A stretch of DNA of 64,000 nt, taken from the NCBI RefSeq assembly GCF_001499905.1, contig NZ_LQIS01000055.1, positions 1 through 64,000 on the forward strand, given 5' to 3'. Each line of letters opens with the position of its first letter. Positions within the stretch are counted from its first letter, which is position 1. The notes under the pieces are model-generated. The model had not been told where the DNA came from, ran no database searches, and worked only from the letters and a program-made list of their open reading frames with translations. Shown piece by piece: positions 50,457 to 58,579 of the stretch. The position numbers were made by a program, and so were the translations under genes. The DNA is from Mycobacterium sp. GA-1285 (lineage in GTDB: Bacteria > Actinomycetota > Actinomycetes > Mycobacteriales > Mycobacteriaceae).

Positions 50457-51371
50457 ATGCTCGACGGCGAGAAGATCCTCATCACTGGTGCCACAGGCAA
50501 GATCGCGTTCCCCATCGCGCGGGAACTGGCGCGAAACAACGAGGTATGGGGTGCGGCCCGGCTGCGCGAGTCCGCGGATCGCGACCGGCTGACCGACGCG
50601 GGTGTCAACCCCGTCGCCCTCGACATCAGCGACGGCGACTTCTCGGTGCTGCCCGACGATTTCACCTATGTGTTCCACGCGGCGGTCGATCCCGGCACCG
50701 CGGACTGGACGCGCTGCCTGGAGACCAACGCGCAGCATTCGGGCAACCTGTTGCACCGGTACAGGGCCGCGAAGGGCTTCGTGTTCTGCTCGACCGGCTC
50801 GATCTACGGCTATCAGGGCCAGCGGCCGCTGACCGAATCCGATCCGCCCGGGGTGCCGCTACGGGCGAATTACAGCTTTTCGAAGGTCGCCGCCGAGGCC
50901 GTCTGCACGTGGGTCGCCAACCAGTACGAGATCCCGTTGACGATCATCCGGATCTGCTCCACCTACGGACCCGAGGGCGGCGCGCCCGCCGAAAGGCTCG
51001 ACGCGATCCTGGCCCGCAGACCGATCCGGCTGCACCCGGATCGTCCGAACAACTACAACCCGATCTACGAGGACGACTATGTCGCGTTGGGGATCCGGGC
51101 GATGGAGGCGGCCGACACGCCGCCGGTCGTGGTGAACTGGGCGGGCAGTGAGACGGTGAGCGTGGAGGAGTACTGCACGTACATGGGTGAACTGGTCGGC
51201 GTGGAGCCGGTTTTCGAGTACACACCCGAGGCCCACACGCCGTTGTGGCCAGACGTCACCCACATGCACGAGGTGCTGGGCCGCACGGCGACCGGCTGGC
51301 GCGAGGGCTTCCGCCGGATGGTCGAGGCCCGCCACCCCGAAATCGAGCTGTCACAGCCGGATTCGGTGTAG
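50457..51371 (+). CDS. NAD-dependent epimerase/dehydratase (extended SDR)
   Basis: 304 residues. The N-terminal nucleotide motif is ITGATGKIA at residues 9-17; the catalytic-type Tyr and Lys are in NYSFSKVAAE near residue 140; STYGPEG and the C-terminal VVNWAGSETVSVEEY follow extended-SDR order. It is the first of three plus-strand genes (epimerase, unknown, LLM oxidoreductase). Because the family includes carbonyl reductases as well as sugar epimerases, a reduction of a pathway ketone is equally likely. Confidence 0.88.
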   Translation: MLDGEKILITGATGKIAFPIARELARNNEVWGAARLRESADRDRLTDAGVNPVALDISDGDFSVLPDDFTYVFHAAVDPGTADWTRCLETNAQHSGNLLHRYRAAKGFVFCSTGSIYGYQGQRPLTESDPPGVPLRANYSFSKVAAEAVCTWVANQYEIPLTIIRICSTYGPEGGAPAERLDAILARRPIRLHPDRPNNYNPIYEDDYVALGIRAMEAADTPPVVVNWAGSETVSVEEYCTYMGELVGVEPVFEYTPEAHTPLWPDVTHMHEVLGRTATGWREGFRRMVEARHPEIELSQPDSV

Positions 51372-51382
51372 AGGAGGTGTCG

Positions 51383-52126
51383 ATGCAACTACCGGGCAGG
51401 CCGTCGGACGAGGTTCCCGCGGTGCTCGCGAACGGTGACGGGGACATCACCACCATGTTCGTCTCGATGGCGCGACGCCACCCCGACGGGGCCGACGCGG
51501 ATTATCTGCGCTGGCACACTCTGGACCATCGCCCCGAACAGCACCGGATGTCGGCGGTGCGCGCATCCCTGCGCCTGGTGTCCGTGCCGCAGTGCCGCGC
51601 CGCACGAGGAGCGAACGAAAGTCCCTACGATGCGATCGATCACGTGATGACGTACTTCTTCACCGGGGTCGAGGGCATGGAACCGTTCCTCGCGCTGTCC
51701 AAGGCGCTCGGCGATGCGGGCCGCAAGCTGCCGCTGCTGCCGCCCGTCGAACGCGGTGTGTACGACGTGCGGCAGCGCGTCGCGGCCCCGCGGATCAAGG
51801 CGGGTGCCGACGTGCTGGCGTGGTGGCCCAACCGCGGTGTGTATCTGCTGCTGGAACGTGGCTGCGCTGCGCTGGACGAACTGGTGGACGTCGACGGGGT
51901 GGCCGGCGCGTGGGCGGCGATGTCACTACCGGTCGAGGGTCGGCTGGCCAGTGCCCCTGCCGGACAGACGATTACGTACTGCTTCCTCGACGACGACCCC
52001 GTCGCGGTCGCGGAGCGGCTCCGGCCGGTTCTGCAGGCCAGATGGGGTGACAGTGGCGTCGAACCCCTCTTCGCCGCACCGTTCCACGCCGTCGTGCCGT
52101 ACGAATGGGACCGCTATGTGCCGTGA
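51383..52126 (+). CDS. Protein of unknown function (possible EthD-like barrel)
   Basis: 247 residues from the ATG at 51383, with GAGGAGG upstream. Family not recognised. The segment YLRWHTLDHRPEQHRM near residue 41, with several His, resembles the region in EthD/antibiotic-biosynthesis-type dimeric barrels; a second half from about residue 120 repeats a similar length. No signal peptide or membrane segment is seen. It sits between the epimerase and the LLM oxidoreductase with short gaps, so it is probably part of that operon. Confidence 0.7.
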   Translation: MQLPGRPSDEVPAVLANGDGDITTMFVSMARRHPDGADADYLRWHTLDHRPEQHRMSAVRASLRLVSVPQCRAARGANESPYDAIDHVMTYFFTGVEGMEPFLALSKALGDAGRKLPLLPPVERGVYDVRQRVAAPRIKAGADVLAWWPNRGVYLLLERGCAALDELVDVDGVAGAWAAMSLPVEGRLASAPAGQTITYCFLDDDPVAVAERLRPVLQARWGDSGVEPLFAAPFHAVVPYEWDRYVP

Positions 52127-52138
52127 CCGGAGGAACGA

Positions 52139-53107
52139 ATGCGCATCGGTTTGATGGTCGGCTCCGACAAGGAGCGTCCCCGCGGTGAACGGCTCGATGG
52201 GCTGGTCGACGACGGAAGAGCCGCCGAGAAGCAGGGTTTCGCGACCTTCTGGATGCCGCAGGTCCCCGGCTATCTCGATGCGATGACGGCCGTGGCGTTA
52301 CTCGGAGATGCCACCAACCGCATCGAGATCGGAACGGCCGTGGTGCCGATCCAGACTCGGCATCCGCTGATCATGGCCCAGCAGGCACTGACCACTCAGA
52401 TCGCTTGCGGCGGCCGGTTCACGCTGGGGATCGGCCCGTCGCACCACTGGATCATCACCGACCAGCTCGGCCTGCCGTACGACAAACCCGCGCGGCTGGT
52501 GCGCGACTACCTCGAGATCCTCGACGCGGCGTTCAGCGGACCGGGCGCGATCGCCGTCGACAACGACACCTACCACGTACGCAGTCCCGTCGACGTCACC
52601 GACGCTTTCACCGTGCCGGTGCTGGTGGCAGCGCTCGGCCCGACGATGCTGCGGATCGCCGGCGAGCGCACCGGGGGGACCATTCTATGGATGGCCGACG
52701 AACGCGCGGTCGGCGACTACGTGGTGCCACGCATCACGGCGGCGGCGAAGGAGGCGGGCCGCCAAGGTGTTCGCGTCGTCGCCGGTGTGCCCGTCGCGCT
52801 CTGCGCTGAGAGTGAAGTCGCCGATGCCCGCGCGTACGCAAGCGAGGTGTTGGGCCACGCCGACTTCTCCCCCAACTACGTCCGTCTGCTCGAACACGGC
52901 GACGCCGAGGATGTCGGCGACACCATGGCGGCGGGTGACGAGGCGACCGTCGAGGCACGGCTGCGTCGCTACCGCGACGCCGGCGTCACCGATCTGGCAG
53001 CGCGCGTGGTGCCGCTCGGGCGGGATGCCGCACAGCGTCAGGCGTCGCGTCGGCGCACTCAGGAGTTCGTCGCGTCGCTGGCTTCTGAATTCGACTCGGG
53101 CACGTAG
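52139..53107 (+). CDS. LLM-class F420-dependent oxidoreductase
   Basis: 322 residues. The luciferase-like pattern includes GFATFWMPQVPGYLDAM near residue 33, RIEIGTAVVPIQTRHP near residue 60, GRFTLGIGPSHHWI near residue 97, and LVAALGPTMLRIAGE near residue 160. This subgroup in mycobacteria is generally F420-dependent. The start follows GGAGGAACGA. Its last 49 bases overlap the convergent VOC gene, so transcription of the two could interfere. It is only distantly related to the LLM protein at 13860. Confidence 0.9.
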   Translation: MRIGLMVGSDKERPRGERLDGLVDDGRAAEKQGFATFWMPQVPGYLDAMTAVALLGDATNRIEIGTAVVPIQTRHPLIMAQQALTTQIACGGRFTLGIGPSHHWIITDQLGLPYDKPARLVRDYLEILDAAFSGPGAIAVDNDTYHVRSPVDVTDAFTVPVLVAALGPTMLRIAGERTGGTILWMADERAVGDYVVPRITAAAKEAGRQGVRVVAGVPVALCAESEVADARAYASEVLGHADFSPNYVRLLEHGDAEDVGDTMAAGDEATVEARLRRYRDAGVTDLAARVVPLGRDAAQRQASRRRTQEFVASLASEFDSGT

Positions 53108-53505
53108 CTTCCCATGAACTCGATGGGCACCCCGCCCATCGTGCAGAAGAACAGGTCGACACCCGGTACACCGGTGTCCAGCATCGTGACGTCGTCGGCG
53201 AAGGCGCTGGCCCGTGCGCGTGTTTCGGCGAAGTCGGGGGCCATGAACGACAGTGCGGCCAACCCCTCGGGCACCACGTCACGAAGGTGCTCGGGAACGT
53301 CGAGCACCTCGATCAGCCCCGTGTCGCCGGCGCCCAGCATGGTGACTTCCGCCCCGTCGGACGGCGGCCATCCGAGCGTTCTCTCCAACACCTCGCCGGG
53401 GACGTGCATCTGGAACTGCACCGCCATCCCCATCACTTCGGTCAGAAACGCCGTGAAGGTGTGCGCGGAGTGGCTGCGCATGACGACGTGGTGCAGGTTG
53501 GGCAT
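53059..53505 (-). CDS. VOC (glyoxalase/bleomycin-resistance) superfamily protein
   Basis: 148 residues with two beta-alpha-beta-beta-beta modules. Possible metal ligands are His5 in NLHHVVM, Glu in GLIEVLDV near residue 66 and Glu in PIEFMGS near residue 128. VOC members are isomerases, dioxygenases or binding proteins. It converges on and overlaps the LLM gene by 49 bases, and follows the broken SDR gene on the same strand by 20 bases. The function is unknown. Confidence 0.8.
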   Translation of the reverse strand: MPNLHHVVMRSHSAHTFTAFLTEVMGMAVQFQMHVPGEVLERTLGWPPSDGAEVTMLGAGDTGLIEVLDVPEHLRDVVPEGLAALSFMAPDFAETRARASAFADDVTMLDTGVPGVDLFFCTMGGVPIEFMGSYVPESNSEASDATNS

Positions 53506-53525
53506 GTCTCGCCTTCCGGTAGGCC

Positions 53526-54154
53526 CTACGACCCGAGCATGATCAGGCCGCCGTCGACGGCGACGAGCTGTCCTGTCATGAAGTGTGACCCCTCACTGCA
53601 AAAGAACACCAGCGCGGGGCCCAGATCGCCGATGGGATCACCGACACCTTCTCGGCGGCCCACGCCCTGGCCGCCGAGCGTGTCCACGCGGCCACCGCCC
53701 CCTTTGTCGCCGCGTAAACGGCCGAGAGGGGGCTGCCCATCACCGCCTCTGCGGATCCGAAGTTGATGATGCGCCCGCCGCCGTTCGCGCGCATGACCGC
53801 GTATGCCGACTGGTTGGTCAGGATCGTGGCCTTCACGTTGGTGGCGAACAGGATGTCGATGTCGTCGGTGGTGATCTGACCGGGGATGCCCGGCTGCCAC
53901 AGCCCGGCCGCGTTGAGCAGTACATCGAGCCCACCCATCTCGTCGGCAGCGGCCCGCACGGTCCGGTCGACCGCTTCGGCGTCACGCACGTCGCAGTGCA
54001 GCCAGGACACGCCCAGCAGGTCGGGTGGCGCCGTCGTATGGCGGGTGGCTACGACTCGTGCGCCCGCCTCGGTGAGTACCTGCACCGCGGCCGCGCCGAT
54101 GCCCGCGGCCCCACCGGTCACCAAGATGCGCCTGCCGTCCAATGTCGCGCCCAT
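53526..54154 (-). pseudogene. SDR with internal deletion and frameshift
   Basis: Reading from the ATG at 54154 gives a normal SDR start (TGGAAGIG near residue 15, LLNAAGLW, catalytic YAATKGA near residue 145) up to WAAEKVS. The frame then runs into 15 unrelated residues and stops at 53576. In the next frame, GDPIGDLGPALVFFCSEGS and FMTGQLVAVDGG follow, which is a proper SDR C-terminus. About 40-50 residues that should lie between, including the substrate loop, are missing, and the loss was not a multiple of three. The cofactor half remains. It is divergent from a TetR gene with a strong palindrome between them. Confidence 0.8.
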
Positions 54155-54158
54155 CCAT

Positions 54159-54185
54159 AAATAGTTAGACAAGCGTCAACTATTT
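54159..54185. promoter_or_regulatory. Putative TetR operator palindrome
   Basis: AAATAGTTAGAC at 54159-54170 faces GTCAACTATTT at 54175-54185, separated by AAGC, with one extra base in the left arm. It lies in the AT-rich gap between the broken SDR (54154, minus) and the TetR gene (plus). The position is typical for a divergent autoregulated TetR unit. Confidence 0.75.
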
Positions 54186-54241
54186 GCAAGCCTCAATTGC
54201 CCTGTTACAGTGCCGGAGTGTCCAAGGTCAGCGGCTCAGTC

Positions 54242-54880
54242 ATGGCTGACGGTGGTCAACGGCGCGCGTCTTTTCAGCGGGCTCGTTCGCATGAGACGAA
54301 GCGGGCGCTCGTACAGGCAGCCATGGCGTTGTGGCGCACGAACGGGTATGCCAAGACGACCGTCGCCGACATCTGCCGGGCCGCGGGCGTGTCGAGGGGC
54401 CTGTTCTACTTTTACTTCCCGGCCAAAGAGGACATCCTCTTCGAGGTCGGCCTGCTGTCGACCCGGTCGGCGCAGAAGAAGGTGCGCGCGCTGCTGCGCG
54501 CCGACTACGACGTCGAGGCCGTCATCGGCGAGGCACTGCGCAGCCTCGAACGGTCGATGACGCGCAACCCGCGCGAACTGATCATCCAGACGATCTTGGA
54601 GGGCTACCGGCATGAACACCGGATCCTCGCGGGTGAGGTGGTGGATGAGACCGCCGACGCCGACATGTTCGGCGAACTCTTCACCCAAGCGCAGCGGGAC
54701 GGGAAGATCGGCGCTCATGTCGATGTCGAGCACCTCTCCCGTTTGGCCGGCATGCATGTCAGCGAAGGCGTCCGGCACTGGGCGGGCGGAAGTTTCGGTG
54801 ACCGATCGTTCGCCGACGTCGTCACCGACGACATCGCGGCACTGATCGCCGGGTTCAACACCAGGAAGGGGCCGGGATGA
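54242..54880 (+). CDS. TetR-family transcriptional regulator
   Basis: 212 residues from the ATG at 54242; a GTG at 54218 with GGAG beside it would add eight residues. The helix-turn-helix is KTTVADICRAAGVSRGLFYFYF near residues 38-59, followed by PAKEDILFEV. The ligand domain has no obvious cofactor site. It is divergent from the broken SDR and upstream of the acyl-CoA dehydrogenase/kinase pair. The palindrome at 54159 is its probable operator. With the SDR inactivated it may still control 54950-57294. Confidence 0.9.
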   Translation: MADGGQRRASFQRARSHETKRALVQAAMALWRTNGYAKTTVADICRAAGVSRGLFYFYFPAKEDILFEVGLLSTRSAQKKVRALLRADYDVEAVIGEALRSLERSMTRNPRELIIQTILEGYRHEHRILAGEVVDETADADMFGELFTQAQRDGKIGAHVDVEHLSRLAGMHVSEGVRHWAGGSFGDRSFADVVTDDIAALIAGFNTRKGPG

Positions 54881-54949
54881 GGATCCCGGCGGATTGCGCA
54901 GTGCCGAACACATTTGGCTGAGACCTGAACAAAGAGGAAGGAGACCACG

Positions 54950-56263
54950 ATGGCGTGGGATTTCGAGACCGACCCCGAGTACCAGAAGGTTCTGGACTGG
55001 GCCGACGAATTCGTCAGGGAGGAGGTCGAACCGCTCGACTTGGCGTTTCCCGACCAGCAGTTTGTGCCGTTGGATGCCAACCGCCGCAAGGTGATCGACC
55101 CGCTCAAGGACGAAGTACGCAGACGGGGCCTGTGGGCCACCCACCTCGGCCCCGAACTCGGCGGACAGGGTTACGGCCAACTCAAGCTCGCGCTTCTCAA
55201 CGAGATCCTCGGCCGCTCCCAGTGGGCGCCGATCGTGTTCGGCTGTCAGGCGCCCGATACCGGTAACGCCGAGATCATCGCGCACTACGGCACCGAGGCA
55301 CAAAAGGAACGCTATCTGCGCCCGCTGCTCGACGGCGAGATCTTCTCGTGTTACTCGATGACAGAACCGCACGCCGGCGCCGATCCGAGGCTGTTCAAGA
55401 CCACCGCCGTGCGTGACGGTGACGACTGGGTGATCAACGGCTGGAAGTTCTTCTCCTCCAACGCCAGCACCGCGTCGTTCCTGATCGTCATGGTGGTCAC
55501 GAACCCCGACGTCAGCGCCTACCAAGGCATGTCGATGTTCCTGGTGCCGACCGACACCCCGGGCGTCGACATCGTCCGCAACGTCGGACTGCACGGTGAG
55601 CCTGACGGCGAGGGCTCGCACGCGCTGATCCACTACGACAACGTACGCGTGCCTGCCGATGCGCTGCTCGGCGGCGAAGGACAGGCTTTCGTCATCGCCC
55701 AGACTCGCCTGGGCGGCGGGCGTATCCACCATGCCATGCGCACGATCGGGCTCTCCCGCAAGGCGTTGGACATGATGTGCGAGCGCGCGCTGAGCCGCGA
55801 GACCCAGGGCAGCAGGCTGTCGGAGAAGCAGTTCGTTCAGGGCTACATCGCCGACTCGTACGCGCAGCTCTTGCAGTTCCGGCTGATGGTGCTCTACACC
55901 GCGTGGGAGATCGACAAATACAACGACTACAAGAAGGTGCGCAAGGACATCGCCGCGGTGAAGGTCGTGATGCCGACGGTGCTACATGACATCGCTTGGC
56001 GCGCAATGCAAGTGCACGGTGCACTGGGCGTCACCAATGAGATGCCGTTCCTGGGCATGGTCACCGGCGCCGCGGTGATGGGGCTGGCCGACGGGCCGAC
56101 CGAGGTCCACAAGATGACCGTGGCCAAGCAGGTGCTGCGCGACTACGCGCCGAACACCGACACGTGGCCGAGTGAGTGGATTCCGGCCAAGCGGGACAAG
56201 GCCAGGGAGAAGTTCGCCAGATATCTGGGAACCGCCATAGAGAATGAGGTGGGGAATCTGTGA
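54950..56263 (+). CDS. Acyl-CoA dehydrogenase (ACAD11-like)
   Basis: 437 residues, ATG after GGAAGGAGACCACG. YSMTEPHAGADP near residue 140, WVINGWKFFSSNA near residue 163, LGGGRIHHAMRTIG near residue 257 and LADGPTEVHKMT near residue 385 are typical of the ACAD10/11-like class. It is the close paralogue of 15867 but is followed at once by an APH-like kinase with a four-base overlap. In animals ACAD10/11 proteins fuse such a kinase to such a dehydrogenase and process 4-hydroxyacyl-CoA. The same chemistry is plausible here. Confidence 0.92.
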   Translation: MAWDFETDPEYQKVLDWADEFVREEVEPLDLAFPDQQFVPLDANRRKVIDPLKDEVRRRGLWATHLGPELGGQGYGQLKLALLNEILGRSQWAPIVFGCQAPDTGNAEIIAHYGTEAQKERYLRPLLDGEIFSCYSMTEPHAGADPRLFKTTAVRDGDDWVINGWKFFSSNASTASFLIVMVVTNPDVSAYQGMSMFLVPTDTPGVDIVRNVGLHGEPDGEGSHALIHYDNVRVPADALLGGEGQAFVIAQTRLGGGRIHHAMRTIGLSRKALDMMCERALSRETQGSRLSEKQFVQGYIADSYAQLLQFRLMVLYTAWEIDKYNDYKKVRKDIAAVKVVMPTVLHDIAWRAMQVHGALGVTNEMPFLGMVTGAAVMGLADGPTEVHKMTVAKQVLRDYAPNTDTWPSEWIPAKRDKAREKFARYLGTAIENEVGNL

Positions 56264-57294
56264 GCGAGACCGCGATCGACGTTGCGCGCCTGACGGATTG
56301 GATGGATGCGGCCGAACTGCCCGGCAAGGGTGAGCCGCTGCAGACGCGGTTTCTGTCCGGCGGCACCCAGAACGTCATCTACGAGCTGCGCCGTGGAGAA
56401 CGCAGATGTGTACTGCGGATGCCACCACCCGGCGCTCCCCCCGACCGCGACAAGGGCATCCTGCGGGAGTGGCGCATCATCGAGGCGCTCGACGGCACCG
56501 AGGTTCCGCACACCGAGGCCGTCGCGGTCTGTGAGGACGCGGCGGTGCTCGGCCGCCCGTTCTACCTGATGGGTTTCGTCGACGGGTGGTCGCCGATGGA
56601 TCTCGACGATCGGAGGTGGCCCGAACCGTTCGACTCCGACCTTTCCGCGCGCGGGGAATTGGCCTATCAGCTCGCCGAAGGCATCGCGCTGTTGTCCAAA
56701 GTCGACTGGAAGGCCAAGGGGTTACACGATTTGGGCCGTCCCGACGGTTTCCACGAGCGGCAGGTCGACCGCTGGATTGCGTTCTTCGAGCGCATCAAGG
56801 GCCGCGAGATCGAGGGCCTCGACGTCGCCACCGACTGGCTGCGTACACATCGGCCGCTGGACTACATCCCCGGCCTGATGCACGGCGACTACCAGTTCGC
56901 CAACGTGATGTACCGACACGGGGCGCCCGCGCGACTGGCGGCGATCGTCGACTGGGAGATGGGCACCGTCGGGGACCCGAAGCTGGACTTGGGCTGGATG
57001 GTGCAGAGCTGGCCCGAGGACACCGCAGCACCGATGGATTCGGAGATGGGTTACGTCGACATGCGGGGAATGCCCTCGCGCGCAGACGTTGTCGAACATT
57101 ATGCGAAGGTATCGGGACGCCAGGTCGACGACCTCGACTACTACCTGGTGCTGGCGAAGTGGAAGCTGGCGATCGTGCTCGAACAGGGCTTCCAGCGTGC
57201 CGGCGACAACCCGAAGCTGCTCGCCTACGGCCCCGTCATCGTCGAGCTGATGCGTTCGGCCGCCGAGTTGGCCGAAAGCAGCGACTACCGATAG
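56260..57294 (+). CDS. APH-like phosphotransferase (ACAD10/11 kinase-type)
   Basis: 344 residues from a GTG overlapping the dehydrogenase stop. The kinase-like core has LSGGTQNVIYEL near residue 32, a RMPP strand with Arg in place of the usual Lys near residue 52, the catalytic loop LMHGDYQFANVMY near residue 207 and DWEMGTVGDP near residue 230. Such kinases phosphorylate hydroxyacyl-CoA before the dehydrogenase-like step (described for ACAD11 and the LvaA/LvaC levulinate pathway). It gives this window a likely route for gamma-hydroxy acids. The exact substrate is not known. Confidence 0.9.
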   Translation: MSETAIDVARLTDWMDAAELPGKGEPLQTRFLSGGTQNVIYELRRGERRCVLRMPPPGAPPDRDKGILREWRIIEALDGTEVPHTEAVAVCEDAAVLGRPFYLMGFVDGWSPMDLDDRRWPEPFDSDLSARGELAYQLAEGIALLSKVDWKAKGLHDLGRPDGFHERQVDRWIAFFERIKGREIEGLDVATDWLRTHRPLDYIPGLMHGDYQFANVMYRHGAPARLAAIVDWEMGTVGDPKLDLGWMVQSWPEDTAAPMDSEMGYVDMRGMPSRADVVEHYAKVSGRQVDDLDYYLVLAKWKLAIVLEQGFQRAGDNPKLLAYGPVIVELMRSAAELAESSDYR

Positions 57295-57304
57295 CGCGTC
57301 GAGC

Positions 57305-57328
57305 GCCCGCCGAAATCAGCTGGCGGGC
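57305..57328. terminator. Possible terminator hairpin between convergent genes
   Basis: GCCCGCC at 57305 faces GGCGGGC at 57322, a perfect seven-base stem with a ten-base loop. It covers the stop of the minus-strand gene at 57316 and the end of the kinase (57294). It lacks a U tract but could act as a bidirectional terminator. Confidence 0.45.
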
Positions 57329-57819
57329 ACCAGATCAGCAGCGACCGAGACCATCATCCCGCAGCGGAACATCTCACAGCCGCTGACCTCGACGTCGTCG
57401 GGGTCGCCGGTGGCGGCCAGCGCCTTGGTCTTGAACGCGCGGGCCGCCGCGCTCAGGCGGTGCTCGACGGATTCGACGCTGCTGTCGAGTTCGGCGGGCA
57501 CCCGCTCACCCCACAGCGTCACCTCGGTCGCGCCCTGATCGAGCGCGTTGCGCACATGCTGGAGAACACGCGTGTCGCGGTCGATCATGTTCGCGGCGAC
57601 GGCGACGGTCTGCGGGTGGGGCCGGTCCTCCCAATTCGCGAGGATCGACTCCAGGTCGAGTGTCCGGGCGCCCAGGATCGTCAGCGGGCGAACGTCTTCG
57701 TCACCGCCGACGAGAACTGTGACGTCCCATCCGGCCATCACCCGGTCGTAGATCCAGCCGCCGGCATTCTTCACCGCGTCCGACACCGTCGGTGCGACGA
57801 CGTCGAGCCGGTACCTCAT
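57316..57819 (-). CDS. Protein of unknown function, coupled to a TetR gene
   Basis: 167 residues from the ATG at 57819, which overlaps the TetR stop by four bases. The N-terminus MRYRLDVVAPTVSDAVKNAGGWIYDRVMAGW is followed by VTVLVGGDEDVRPLTILGA, suggesting an alpha/beta fold. A Cys pair is at the end (SGCEMFRCGMM). I do not recognise it. Its close coupling to a regulator, opposite to the kinase, suggests a regulatory or accessory role. Nothing in the rest of the window is obviously related. Confidence 0.75.
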   Translation of the reverse strand: MRYRLDVVAPTVSDAVKNAGGWIYDRVMAGWDVTVLVGGDEDVRPLTILGARTLDLESILANWEDRPHPQTVAVAANMIDRDTRVLQHVRNALDQGATEVTLWGERVPAELDSSVESVEHRLSAAARAFKTKALAATGDPDDVEVSGCEMFRCGMMVSVAADLVPAS

Positions 57820-58433
57820 ATCGAGCTCCGCGGCGCCAGCTCGCGCCCCAGCGACTGGGCGTATCCCTTGAACACCTCGGCCAATTGAATCGATGGGTCG
57901 AGTAACCATAGGGTCTCCATTCCATAGGTGAAGGCGAGGATTTCCACGGCCTTGGTGGCCGCGTCCAAGTCTCGGCGGTACTTGCCGCTTTGCTGACCGC
58001 GCTCGATGATCGCGGTGACGATGTCGACCGCGTCGCGGTATCGCTTGACCAGACGGTCGTGCAGTGGCGCGTCGGGCGCGATGTTCTCGACCAGCAGCAC
58101 GGTGAAGGTCCCGACGAGTTCGGGCGCGCGGTCGAAGCGTTCAGGGACCCGGCCGAGCTCGGTGACGAGGTCGCCGGAGCGGTAATCGGCGTGGATCGCG
58201 TCGTCGGCGTCACGGGCGTCGAGCACCGCGTTGAGGAGCTGCTCTTTGGACTCGAAGTGATGCAGCAGACCGGCGGGCGTGACCCCGGCTTCCTTGGCGA
58301 TCTGGGCAAGCGAGGTGTTGCGCCACCCGTTGCGCGCGAGCAGGCGTTCGGCCACCGCGAGGATGCGCTGCCGGCGGTCCTCGCCCTTGGCGAGGAGCGC
58401 GGCATAGGGCCGCGCGGACTCCGTGGCGGACAC
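57816..58433 (-). CDS. TetR-family transcriptional regulator
   Basis: 205 residues from the GTG at 58433, preceded by GGAGGAGTTCG; a longer reading to 58499 would cross this ribosome site. The helix-turn-helix is NTSLAQIAKEAGVTPAGLLHHF near residues 37-58. The ligand domain is typical in length. It is followed by the unknown gene at 57316 in one transcript. A palindrome-like element lies just upstream (58453). Its targets are not clear because the next plus-strand gene is far away. Confidence 0.9.
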   Translation of the reverse strand: MSATESARPYAALLAKGEDRRQRILAVAERLLARNGWRNTSLAQIAKEAGVTPAGLLHHFESKEQLLNAVLDARDADDAIHADYRSGDLVTELGRVPERFDRAPELVGTFTVLLVENIAPDAPLHDRLVKRYRDAVDIVTAIIERGQQSGKYRRDLDAATKAVEILAFTYGMETLWLLDPSIQLAEVFKGYAQSLGRELAPRSSI

Positions 58434-58452
58434 CGAACTCCTCCGTTCAACC

Positions 58453-58480
58453 AACCTAGTGAACACACAGTAGGTAGGTT
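58453..58480. promoter_or_regulatory. Possible TetR operator (AACCTA / TAGGTT)
   Basis: AACCTA at 58453 and TAGGTT at 58475, with TAGGTA repeated in between, about 20 bases before the TetR GTG at 58433. The spacing is wide, so symmetry may instead centre on ACCTA (58454) and TAGGT (58471). It is a candidate autoregulatory site. Confidence 0.4.
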
Positions 58481-58579
58481 TTGGCGCTGTGACAAGCATC
58501 TCAGCCGAATTCGGTTTAGACGGCCGTCACATGGCCAGGTCAGCGACGCTTTCGGCATGCGATCGATGCCTGCACATCG

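Noticed and set aside
54236..55732. 498-codon minus-strand open frame opposite the TetR and acyl-CoA dehydrogenase
   Set aside because: It crosses two genes and a promoter with no domains; a shadow.
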